A stretch of DNA of 64,000 nt from assembly GCF_014198245.1 (NCBI RefSeq), contig NZ_JACIHE010000006.1, positions 1-64,000 of the forward strand, in the 5' to 3' direction. Made by a program: the position numbers and the translations under genes. Source of the DNA: Bradyrhizobium sp. cir1 (lineage in GTDB: Bacteria > Pseudomonadota > Alphaproteobacteria > Rhizobiales > Xanthobacteraceae). Of the stretch, positions 14,413-22,579 are shown one piece after another (position 1 is the first letter of the stretch; every line of letters starts with the position of its first letter). The notes below the pieces were generated by a model. It was not told where the DNA came from, did not search any database, and saw only the letters and a list, made by a program, of their open reading frames with translations.

Positions 14413-17400
14413 TGGCCTCCCCTGTTTCGAACGAAGCTGAGCGCCAATCGGGTTCGCTCGTCGTTGTCCGCACCGTGGACGAGATCACATCCGAGACCTT
14501 TGTCCGCATCACCGCGGACGGCTCGGTCACGGCCTATAACGGCCATGTCGATCTCGGCACCGGCATCCGCACCGCGCTCGGCCAGATCGTCGCTGAAGAA
14601 CTGGATGTGTCCTTTGCGCGCGTCGTCGTCGTGCTCGGCGACACGGCCGTGGTGCCGAACCAGGGCGCGACGATCGCGAGCGAGACCATCCAGATCACCG
14701 CCGTTCCCTTGCGCAAAGCCGCGGCGCAGGCGAGGCACTTCTTGATCGCACGCGCGGCCGAACATCTGGAACTGCCGGCCGCCGAACTCAAGATCGAAGA
14801 CGGACTCGTGCGCGGACATGATAACCGCAGCGTCAGCTATGGCGAGCTGATCGGCGGCGAAGAGATCCGGCTCGAGCTCGAAGACGACGTGACTGTGAAG
14901 TCCGTCGGCGATTACGCCATCGTCGGCCAATCCGTCCCACGCGTCGACCTGCCGGCCAAGGCAACGGGCGAATTGACGTTCGTCCACGATATCCGCGTGC
15001 CCGGCATGCTTCACGGCCGCGTGGTGCGCCCGCCCTATGCCGGCGTCGATGCCGGCCCGTTCGTCGGCACCAGCCTGATCTCAGTCGATGAATCCTCGGT
15101 GCGCGACATTCCCGGCATCGTCGCCGTCGTGCACATCGGCGATTTCGTCGGCATCGTTGCCGAGCGCGAGGAGAATGCGATTCGCGCCGCCGAACAGCTC
15201 AAGCTGAGCTGGAAGCCGACGCCAAAGCTTACCGATCTCGCCGATGTCGAGACCGCGCTGCGCGCCAATCCCTCAACGCCGCGCACGCTGATCGACAAGG
15301 GCAATGTCGATGCTGCCATTGCCGGCGCGGCCAGGCCGATGCAGCGCACTTACGTCTGGCCCTATCAGATGCACGCCTCGATCGGCCCGTCCTGCGCGGT
15401 CGCCGATTTTCAGGACGGCAATATCCGCGTCTGGTCCGGCACGCAGAACCCGCACGTGCTGCGCAGCGATCTGGCGCTGCTGATCGAACGCCCCGAGAGC
15501 GAGATCGAGGTCGTCAGGCTGGAGGCCGCCGGGTGCTACGGCCGCAATTGCGCCGACGACGTCACCGCCGATGCGCTGCTGCTATCGCGCGCCGTCGGCC
15601 GGCCCGTGCGCGTGCAGCTGACCCGCGAGCAGGAGCATGCCTGGGAGCCCAAGGGCACCGCGCAGCTCATCGACGTCAATGGCGGGCTCGATGCCGACGG
15701 CGGCATCGCGGCCTACGATCTCGCGACGCGCTATCCCTCGAACGCGGCGCCGACGCTGGCGCTGTTGCTCACCGGCCGCATCGCGCCCGATCCCGCCGTG
15801 CTCCAGATGGGCGACCGCACCGCGATCCCGCCTTACGACTACGATCACATGCGCGTCGTCGCCCACGACATGGCGCCGATCGTGCGCGCCTCCTGGTTCC
15901 GCGGCGTCTCGGCGTTGCCGAACACCTTTGCGCATGAATCCTACATCGACGAGGCCGCCTCCGAGGCCGGCGTCGATCCGATCGAATATCGTCTGCGCTA
16001 TCTGAAGGATCCGCGCGCCGTCGATCTGGTCAATGCGGTCGCCGAACGTGCGGGCTGGACGCCGCGCCCGGTTCGCGAGGAGAAGGACGGCGAGGTCGTG
16101 CATGGCCGCGGCTTTGCCTATGCGCTCTACGTCCACAGCAAGTTTCCGGGCTATGGCGCGGCGTGGTCGGCGTGGGTGACAGACGTCGCGGTGAACAAGA
16201 CGACCGGTGACGTCAGCGTCACGCGCGTCGTCGCCGGGCAGGACTCCGGCCTGATGATCAATCCGGAAGGTGTGCGCCACCAGATCCACGGCAATGTCAT
16301 CCAGTCGACCAGCCGCGCGCTGATGGAGGAGGTCTCATTCGAGCGCGGTGCGGTGGCGGCGCGCGAATGGGGCGCCTATCCGATCATCCCCTTCCCCGAC
16401 GTGCCCAAGATCGACGTCTTGATGCTGCCACGGCCGGATCAGCCGCCGCTCGGCGTCGGCGAGTCCGCGTCCGTGCCGAGCGCGGCAGCGATTGCGAATG
16501 CCATCTTCGATGCCACCGGCGTGCGCTTTCGCGAGCCGCCATTCACGCCCGAGCGCATTCTCAAGGGATTGCACGGCGAAGCAGCGGCGAGACCGCAGTC
16601 TCTGCCCGCGCCCGCAGCCCCGCCTCCGTCTCGCATCTGGGAAAATCCGTTCGCCAAGCGCGCCGGCATCTTCGCAACGATCGCAGCCGTCTGCACCGCC
16701 GCGATCGGCATCGGCGCCGCGCTTTTGCCGGGACGCGCCATCGCGCCGATCGCGCGGCCCGATGCGTCGGTCTATTCGGCGGCAACGATCGCGCGCGGCC
16801 AAGAGCTCGCCGCGCTCGGCAATTGCGCGGAGTGCCACACCAGTATTGGCGGCGTGCTCAACGCCGGCGGCCGCGCGCTTCAGACGCCGTTCGGCACGAT
16901 CTATTCAACCAACATCACGCCCGACGTCGAGACCGGTATCGGCGCCTGGTCCTATCCCGCCTTCGAGCGCGCCATGCGCGATGGCTTGCATCGCGACGGG
17001 CGTCAGCTCTATCCCGCCTTCCCCTACACGCATTTTGCGAGGACTGGCGATGCCGACCTGCAGGCGCTCTACGCCTACCTGATGGCTCAGCCCGCGGTGC
17101 GCGCGACGGCACCCGCCAACACACTCGCCTTCCCGTTCAATCTCCGCCCGCTGCTCGCGGGCTGGAATGCGCTGTTCCACGAGACGAAAGAGCTCAAGCC
17201 TGATCCCGCCAAATCCGAGGCCTGGAATCGCGGCGCTTATCTCGTCGAGAGCCTCGGCCATTGCAGCGCCTGCCATTCGCCGCGCAATGCGCTCGGCGCC
17301 GAGCAGCGCAATGCCTATCTCGCCGGCGGCTTTGCCGAGGGGTGGGAAGCGCCGCCGCTGACCTCGCTCTCGCACGCGCCGATCCCGTGGAGCGAGGACG

Positions 17401-17936
17401 AGCTCTACGCCTATTTGCGCACCGGCCATTCGCGCTATCACGGCGTCGCCGCCGGCCCGATGGCGCCGATCGTCCGGGATCTCAAGGCCCTGCCCGACCA
17501 GGACATCCGTGCGATGGCCGTCTATCTCAATTCATTCAACGACAGTACCACCGAGACGCCGGACGCGCTTGCGGCACGGCTCGAGAGCGCGACACAGGCC
17601 ACCGTCGCCTCCTCAGCCGGTGCGCGGCTCTATCAAGGCGCCTGCGCCGTCTGTCACGAGGTCGGCGGCCTGCCGCTGTTCGGCACCCGACCCTCGCTCG
17701 CGCTCAACAGCAATCTGCACAGCGCGACATCGGACAATCTCGTGCAGGTGATCCTGCACGGCATCACTGAGCCGGCGTCGAGCGATCTCGGCTACATGCC
17801 GGCGTTCAGAAACAGCATGAGCGACGCCCAGGTCGAGGAGCTCGTCAGCTTCCTGCGCCGGCAGTTCGCACCCGACAAGCCGGCATGGACCGGTGTCCGC
17901 GAGACGATCGAAAGGGTGCGGGCGTCCACCCACTGA
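14412..17936 (+). CDS. nicB: Nicotinate dehydrogenase large subunit: molybdopterin domain fused to tri-haem cytochrome c
   Basis: This 1174-residue fusion is close to the length of P. putida NicB. Residues about 20-720 form the xanthine-oxidase-family molybdopterin domain, with the catalytic Glu684 in GVGESASVP. A single hydrophobic segment at about 750-772 should anchor the tail across the membrane. Three class I haem motifs follow: CAECH (805-809), CSACH (951-955) and CAVCH (1078-1082). Electrons from nicotinate hydroxylation would flow through NicA to these haems and on to a terminal oxidase, with no FAD subunit needed. The product would be 6-hydroxynicotinate, the substrate of the divergently encoded reductase. 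Confidence 0.88.
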   Translation: MASPVSNEAERQSGSLVVVRTVDEITSETFVRITADGSVTAYNGHVDLGTGIRTALGQIVAEELDVSFARVVVVLGDTAVVPNQGATIASETIQITAVPLRKAAAQARHFLIARAAEHLELPAAELKIEDGLVRGHDNRSVSYGELIGGEEIRLELEDDVTVKSVGDYAIVGQSVPRVDLPAKATGELTFVHDIRVPGMLHGRVVRPPYAGVDAGPFVGTSLISVDESSVRDIPGIVAVVHIGDFVGIVAEREENAIRAAEQLKLSWKPTPKLTDLADVETALRANPSTPRTLIDKGNVDAAIAGAARPMQRTYVWPYQMHASIGPSCAVADFQDGNIRVWSGTQNPHVLRSDLALLIERPESEIEVVRLEAAGCYGRNCADDVTADALLLSRAVGRPVRVQLTREQEHAWEPKGTAQLIDVNGGLDADGGIAAYDLATRYPSNAAPTLALLLTGRIAPDPAVLQMGDRTAIPPYDYDHMRVVAHDMAPIVRASWFRGVSALPNTFAHESYIDEAASEAGVDPIEYRLRYLKDPRAVDLVNAVAERAGWTPRPVREEKDGEVVHGRGFAYALYVHSKFPGYGAAWSAWVTDVAVNKTTGDVSVTRVVAGQDSGLMINPEGVRHQIHGNVIQSTSRALMEEVSFERGAVAAREWGAYPIIPFPDVPKIDVLMLPRPDQPPLGVGESASVPSAAAIANAIFDATGVRFREPPFTPERILKGLHGEAAARPQSLPAPAAPPPSRIWENPFAKRAGIFATIAAVCTAAIGIGAALLPGRAIAPIARPDASVYSAATIARGQELAALGNCAECHTSIGGVLNAGGRALQTPFGTIYSTNITPDVETGIGAWSYPAFERAMRDGLHRDGRQLYPAFPYTHFARTGDADLQALYAYLMAQPAVRATAPANTLAFPFNLRPLLAGWNALFHETKELKPDPAKSEAWNRGAYLVESLGHCSACHSPRNALGAEQRNAYLAGGFAEGWEAPPLTSLSHAPIPWSEDELYAYLRTGHSRYHGVAAGPMAPIVRDLKALPDQDIRAMAVYLNSFNDSTTETPDALAARLESATQATVASSAGARLYQGACAVCHEVGGLPLFGTRPSLALNSNLHSATSDNLVQVILHGITEPASSDLGYMPAFRNSMSDAQVEELVSFLRRQFAPDKPAWTGVRETIERVRASTH

Positions 17937-17975
17937 GACAAGACGAAAGAAGGCATGTCTGGAAGCTCGCCTGCG

Positions 17976-18110
17976 GCCATCCTTCGAGACGCCCGCCTGC
18001 GGCGGGCCCTCAGGATGAGGACGGAGTGCGTGGCAGCAGTTCGATAGGCAAAGCTACCGCTTAGCCTCATCCTGAGGAGACCGCGAAGCGGTCGTCTCGA
18101 AGGACGAGGC
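17976..18110. repeat. Paired intergenic palindromic repeats, CTCATCCTGAGG family
   Basis: Two inverted copies of a module are seen. The first carries CCTTCGAGACGCCCGCC...GGCGGGCCCTCAGGATGAGG, and the second GCCTCATCCTGAGG...CGCGAAGCGG...TCTCGAAGGACGAGG. The same module occurs at 141-183. It fills the gap between the convergent nicB and dioxygenase genes and may end both transcripts. Confidence 0.75.
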
Positions 18111-18145
18111 GCTTGCTCAGACCCGCCAAGCTCACATGCTAAGGC

Positions 18146-19111
18146 TCATCCATGCTTATTTTCCACCGGCGGCGTGCCGTGGGTGTGGAAGGACTCGATT
18201 GTCTTCAATCCCCAGGCCTGGCCCTTCTTGCGCTCCTCCTCGGTCCACACGATCGGCTTCCAGTCCGGCGCAAGGATGAGGCGCGCGCCGGCATTGGCGA
18301 CCTCGACGCGGTTGCCGCCGGGCTCGTAGACGTAGAGGAAGAAAGTCTGCTGGATCGCGTGCTTGTGCGGACCGGTCTCGATATGCACGCCATTCTCCAG
18401 GAAGATGTCGGCGGCGCGAAGAATCTCCTCGCGGCTGTCGAGCGCGTAGGTGACGTGGTGGAAGCGGCCCGGCACGCCGGAATGGTCGAGCGAATAGGCG
18501 AAGTCATAGCTCTTGTTCGACATCGTCAGCCACATCGCCGCCTCGCGGCCATCATTGAGCACGATCTGCTCGGTGAGCCGGCAGCCGAGATAGTTTTCGA
18601 AGAACTCGCGGTTGGCCTTGATGTCGACGGCGAGGCAGTTGAGGTGATCGAGGCGGCGGACGTTGACGCCGCGGGCGGGAAAGCGCTGCGCCTGGTTCTT
18701 CAGCGCGGGCTTGAGCTCCGGCGGCGCCTGATACCATTCGGTCTCGTAATAGAGCTCGACGATGTGACCATCAGGGTCGCGGCAGCGGAACGTCGGCCCC
18801 TGCCCCATGTCGCCGTCGATCCAGCCGATGTCGAAGCCGGATCCCTTCAGCGCGGCGACGCGCCGCTCCAGCGCCTGCTGGCTGCGCGCGCGCAGCGCCA
18901 TGTGGCCCATGCCCGATGTCTTCGACGCCGTGAGCTTGAGCGAATAGCGCTCGTAATCGTCCCAGCCGCGCAGATAGACGGACTCACCCTTCTGCCCGCT
19001 GACGGTCATGCCCATCACGTCGACGAAGAATTTCAGGCTCTCGTCAGGCTTCGGCGTCAGCAGTTCCATGTGGCCGAGATGGGCGAGATCGAGGATCGGT
19101 TCGGGCTGCAT
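18146..19111 (-). CDS. Type I extradiol ring-cleavage dioxygenase (catechol 2,3-dioxygenase-like, VOC family)
   Basis: This 321-residue two-domain VOC protein is close in size and spacing to XylE. Iron ligands are intact: His156 (LDHLNCL), His218 or 219 (FHHVTYAL) and Glu270 (NRVEVANAG), where XylE uses 153, 214 and 265; His251 fits the active-site base region. ATG at 19111 is chosen because GGAGGAAAG precedes it. An operator-like palindrome 98 bp upstream ties it to the nicotinate-type regulon. Its substrate is unknown: the reductive pathway encoded next door does not need ring cleavage by oxygen. Confidence 0.88.
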   Translation of the reverse strand: MQPEPILDLAHLGHMELLTPKPDESLKFFVDVMGMTVSGQKGESVYLRGWDDYERYSLKLTASKTSGMGHMALRARSQQALERRVAALKGSGFDIGWIDGDMGQGPTFRCRDPDGHIVELYYETEWYQAPPELKPALKNQAQRFPARGVNVRRLDHLNCLAVDIKANREFFENYLGCRLTEQIVLNDGREAAMWLTMSNKSYDFAYSLDHSGVPGRFHHVTYALDSREEILRAADIFLENGVHIETGPHKHAIQQTFFLYVYEPGGNRVEVANAGARLILAPDWKPIVWTEEERKKGQAWGLKTIESFHTHGTPPVENKHG

Positions 19112-19208
19112 GCTTTCCTCCAGAACGTGGCTGCTCTTCCGCCTGACCGGCGGCGCCATTGGAGCACAACGACGCACGCCCGCTGCGCAGCAGCGATAGT
19201 TACGATTT

Positions 19209-19230
19209 CATTTGTACTAATGTACAAATG
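19209..19230. promoter_or_regulatory. Putative MarR-type operator upstream of the dioxygenase gene
   Basis: A perfect inverted repeat with arms CATTTGTAC and GTACAAATG separated by four bases (TAAT). The left part, CATTTGTACTAATG, is the 4065-4080 site with two central bases missing. It lies about 98 bp upstream of the dioxygenase ATG. The spacing differs from the other sites, so common control is likely but unproven. Confidence 0.5.
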
Positions 19231-19542
19231 ATTAGGTCCCGTCAACAAATCAACCAGCACGCCCGTTGCGAATGGCTCCCCGGCCGCTCGCGTGGGTCGC
19301 TACGGAGAGACCGCAGCCTGCCCGGATGGTAAAATCTTCCTTAAGGCCGCCCCGCCCCCACCCGGCCTCGAAATGCGGCACTTTCCCGGCGTTTCCGCCC
19401 ACAAATATCCATTGGCGACAAAGCTCCCGGCCGAATTACCGCGGATTTAACGGAGCCGGCGCGCCCGGCGTTTAACCGTTTGTCCAGCGACGGCCGCGCA
19501 TAGTCTGGAACAAATTCCTTGCTCTTGCCGGGTTCATTCATC
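19231..19542. other. Intergenic region between divergent genes, nothing further seen
   Basis: About 310 bases between the dioxygenase operator and the HerA-like gene. I see no RNA gene, repeat or convincing reading frame; the GC-rich open frames crossing it on the minus strand are shadows. It presumably contains the promoter of the ATPase gene. Confidence 0.5.
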
Positions 19543-21282
19543 GTGACATCCTTTGGACGCGTGATTTCGGTACGTGGATCGCTCGCCCGGGTCGGGCTCT
19601 TGGCGACCAGCCAGATGCCGATCTCGGAGGTTCGGGCCACCGTCGGCCGCTTCGTCAGCATTCGCTGCGCGAGCTCGGTCATCGTCGCGATGATCACCGA
19701 GGTCTCCTGCGAGAATTTGTCGAGCACCGACAATTACATCGCCATCGCCTCGGTCGACCTGCTTGGCGAGATCCTCAACGCCGCCGACAAGGCCAAATTC
19801 CAACGCGGCGTCACCAATTATCCCACCATCGGCGATGCCGTCGACCTGATCACCAGCCAGGAGTTGCGCACGATCTACGCGCCGACCGGATCGGACCAGA
19901 TCAATGTCGGATTCCTTCAGCAGGACCGCTCCGTCGTCGCCTATGTCGACGTCGAGGAAATGCTGTCCAAGCATTTTGCCGTGCTGGGCTCGACCGGCGT
20001 CGGCAAATCGACCGGCGTGTCGCTGCTGCTCAACGAGATCCTGAAGGCGCGGCCGAACCTGCGCATCTTCCTGCTCGACGTCCACAACGAATATGGCCGC
20101 TGCTTCGGCGACCGCGCGCTGGTGCTGAACCCGCGTAATCTGAAGCTGCCGTTCTGGCTGTTCAATTTCGAGGAAATCGTCGACGTGCTGTTCGGCGGTC
20201 GCGCCGGCGTGCCCGAGGAGCTCGACATCCTCGCCGAGGTAATTCCGCTCGCCAAGGGCGTCTACACCCAGTACCAGAACGCCGACCGCATCGGGCTGAA
20301 GCGCATCGATCCCAAGCAGGTCGGCTACACCGTCGACACGCCGGTGCCCTACCGCCTCGTCGACCTGATGTCGCTGATCGATGAGCGCATGGGCAAGCTC
20401 GAGAACCGCTCCTCGCGCATCATCTATCACAAGCTGATCTCGCGCATCGAGGCCGTGCGCAACGACCCGCGCTACGCCTTCATGTTCGACAACGCCAATG
20501 TCGGCGGCGATACCATGGCCGAAGTCATCAGCCATCTGTTCCGCCTGCCCGCCAACGGCAAGCCGATGACGGTGATGCAGCTCGCCGGCTTCCCGGCCGA
20601 GGTCATCGATTCCGTCGTCTCGGTGCTCTGCCGCATGGCCTTCGATTTCGGCCTGTGGAGCGACGGCGTCTCGCCGCTGCTGTTCGTCTGCGAGGAAGCG
20701 CATCGCTACGCCTCCGCCGATCGCAACATCGGCTTCGGCCCGACCCGCAAGGCGGTGTCGCGCATCGCCAAGGAAGGCCGCAAATACGGCGTCTATCTCG
20801 GGCTGATCACCCAGCGCCCGGCCGAGCTCGACGCCACCATCATCTCCCAGTGCAACACGCTGTTCACGATGCGTCTTGCCAACGACCGCGACCAGGCGCT
20901 GCTGCGCGCCGCGGTGTCGGACGCGGCCGCGAACCTCTTGTCCTTCGTGCCATCGCTCGGCACCCGCGAGGTGCTGGCGTTCGGCGAAGGCGTCGCGCTA
21001 CCGACGCGCTTGCGCTTCAAGGAGGTGCCGCCGCATCAATTGCCGCGCGGCGAAGCCACCATCAGCAGCGTACCGTCCGTCACCTCCGGTCACGACATGC
21101 ATTTCGTCAGCGCCGTGCTCGAGCGCTGGCGCGGCGCCACCTCGCAGCGCGACACGCCGAACGATCCGGTGTTCTCGGCCCCGCCCGGCAAGACGCTCGG
21201 AAGCGTCGAAGCCCCGATGCTGCAGCCTTCGATGGGACTCGATCCCGACCGCTTCTCGCTGCTGAAGAAGCCGCTGCGGTAA
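19543..21282 (+). CDS. HerA-like ATPase (FtsK-HerA superfamily ATP-binding protein)
   Basis: This protein of about 579 residues starts at a GTG (19543, MTSFGRVISV); a TTG eight codons earlier is possible, and no strong ribosome binding site distinguishes them. The N-terminal 120 residues look like a HAS-barrel (GSLARVGLLATSQ). Then come Walker A GSTGVGKST, DVHNEYGR, Walker B LLFVCEEAHRY and the sensor-type ITQRPAELD. HerA hexamers translocate DNA with the nuclease NurA in archaea; no nuclease is encoded nearby, so this is a stand-alone version. The role is unknown, perhaps DNA end processing or repair. Confidence 0.85.
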   Translation: MTSFGRVISVRGSLARVGLLATSQMPISEVRATVGRFVSIRCASSVIVAMITEVSCENLSSTDNYIAIASVDLLGEILNAADKAKFQRGVTNYPTIGDAVDLITSQELRTIYAPTGSDQINVGFLQQDRSVVAYVDVEEMLSKHFAVLGSTGVGKSTGVSLLLNEILKARPNLRIFLLDVHNEYGRCFGDRALVLNPRNLKLPFWLFNFEEIVDVLFGGRAGVPEELDILAEVIPLAKGVYTQYQNADRIGLKRIDPKQVGYTVDTPVPYRLVDLMSLIDERMGKLENRSSRIIYHKLISRIEAVRNDPRYAFMFDNANVGGDTMAEVISHLFRLPANGKPMTVMQLAGFPAEVIDSVVSVLCRMAFDFGLWSDGVSPLLFVCEEAHRYASADRNIGFGPTRKAVSRIAKEGRKYGVYLGLITQRPAELDATIISQCNTLFTMRLANDRDQALLRAAVSDAAANLLSFVPSLGTREVLAFGEGVALPTRLRFKEVPPHQLPRGEATISSVPSVTSGHDMHFVSAVLERWRGATSQRDTPNDPVFSAPPGKTLGSVEAPMLQPSMGLDPDRFSLLKKPLR

Positions 21283-21300
21283 GGCAACGCTTTATCCACA

Positions 21301-21382
21301 CCGTCATTGCGAGCGAAGCGAAGCAATCCAGAGTCTTTCCGCGGAGGGATTCTGGATTGCTTCGCTGCGCTCGCAATGACGG
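21301..21382. repeat. Intergenic inverted repeat, GTCATTGCGAGCGAAGCGAAGCAAT family
   Basis: The left arm CCGTCATTGCGAGCGAAGCG continues to AAGCAATCCAG and is complementary, with one mismatch, to the right arm ending CGCTCGCAATGACGG. It forms an 82-base hairpin just after the HerA-like stop codon and is a dispersed alphaproteobacterial repeat. Confidence 0.8.
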
Positions 21383-21491
21383 CGGATGGAGCGTCGCTCA
21401 TAACTCGCACTTTCGTCGCGGCCAGTTCGGCCCGACAGATTGAGCCCGCACGCCGCATCGACTATGGTTGCCGGCCTAAAAGCCGGAATCC

Positions 21492-22079
21492 ATGCACATG
21501 ACAAAAGCCGCCGCGCAACGCTTCCCCGCTCCCGCCCTCGACACGCTCCCCGAGGACATCCGCATCCGCCTGCTTGCCGTGCAGGAAAAAAGCGGCTTCG
21601 TGCCGAACGTGTTCCTCACCCTGGCCTACCGCCCCGACGAGTTCCGCGCCTTCTTCGCCTATCACGACGCGCTGATGGAGAAGGAGGGCGGCCTGACCAA
21701 AGCCGAGCGCGAGATGATCGTGGTGGCGACGTCCGCCGCCAATCAATGCCAGTATTGCGTGATCGCGCATGGCGCGATCCTGCGCATCCGCGCCAAGAAT
21801 CCGCTGATTGCCGACCAGGTCGCGGTGAACTACCGCAAGGCCGACATCACGCCGCGCCAGAAGGCGATGCTCGATTTCGCGATGAAGGTCTCCGCCGATG
21901 CGCAGCGCGTCTCGGAGGAGGATTTCGCCGCGCTTCAACCGCACGGCTTCAGCGACGACGACATCTGGGACATCGCCGCCATCTCCGCCTTCTTCGCGCT
22001 GTCGAACCGGCTGGCGAATTTCACGGGCATGCGGCCGAACGAGGAGTTCTATCTGATGGGACGCTTGCCGAAGAAATGA
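21492..22079 (+). CDS. Peroxidase-related protein, carboxymuconolactone decarboxylase (AhpD-like) family
   Basis: This 195-residue all-helical protein carries the AhpD-type CxxCxxxH redox motif as CQYCVIAHG, about residues 89-97. Such proteins act as alkylhydroperoxidase-like thiol enzymes; the specific partner is unknown. The open frame offers two starts, 21492 and 21498 (MTKAAAQ), with no clear ribosome binding site to separate them. The TGA overlaps the ATG of the MgtC-family gene, so the two are translationally coupled, though a functional link is not obvious. Confidence 0.9.
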   Translation: MHMTKAAAQRFPAPALDTLPEDIRIRLLAVQEKSGFVPNVFLTLAYRPDEFRAFFAYHDALMEKEGGLTKAEREMIVVATSAANQCQYCVIAHGAILRIRAKNPLIADQVAVNYRKADITPRQKAMLDFAMKVSADAQRVSEEDFAALQPHGFSDDDIWDIAAISAFFALSNRLANFTGMRPNEEFYLMGRLPKK

Positions 22080-22579
22080 CCGTGCTGGACTGGCCGGAGA
22101 TCCTTCTGCGCCTTGGAGTCGCCACGCTTGCAGGCTGCGCCATCGGCCTCAACCGTGACCTTCACGGAAAGCCGATCGGGCTGAAGACGCTCGGCATCGT
22201 CGGGCTCTCGACCGCGACCGTCGTATTGCTGGCCGTGCAGTTCGCCGAAGCCGGCAAGATCAGCGATGCGGCGAGCCGCGTCATCCAGGGCATCCTCACC
22301 GGCATCGGCTTCCTCGGTGCCGGCGTCATCGTCCACGAAAGCGACAGGTTTCGCGTCCGCGGCCTGACCAGTGCCGCCTGCACCTTCCTCGCCGCCTGCC
22401 TCGGCATCGCCTGCGGCGTCGGCCAGTGGCCGATCGTCGGCACGGCGCTGACGCTGGCCTTCCTGATCCTCACCGTCGGCAACCGCACCGAGCACTGGCT
22501 GCACCGGATGCTCGGCGGCAGGAGCGAGACGCACGAAACCGATGCGCCGCGGAAGCCGGGCTCTCCGGGCGAGAACTAG
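22076..22579 (+). CDS. MgtC/SapB family membrane protein
   Basis: This 167-residue protein has four or five hydrophobic segments and the family signature AIGLNRDLHGKPIGLKTLGIVGL early, followed by GILTGIGFLGAGVIV and RGLTSAACTFLAACLGIACG. MgtC proteins affect growth at low magnesium and inhibit ATP synthase in pathogens; the hydrophilic C-terminal domain of MgtC itself is missing here, as in many short SapB-type members. It starts by ATGA overlap with the upstream gene. Its TAG overlaps the stop of the convergent P-type ATPase (shared CTAG). Confidence 0.9.
   Translation: MTVLDWPEILLRLGVATLAGCAIGLNRDLHGKPIGLKTLGIVGLSTATVVLLAVQFAEAGKISDAASRVIQGILTGIGFLGAGVIVHESDRFRVRGLTSAACTFLAACLGIACGVGQWPIVGTALTLAFLILTVGNRTEHWLHRMLGGRSETHETDAPRKPGSPGEN

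Noticed and set aside
22076..22579. MgtC-family protein as an N-terminally extended product beginning near 21440
   Set aside because: The extension is the shadow of the AhpD-like gene; the MgtC family start coincides with the ATGA overlap at 22076.
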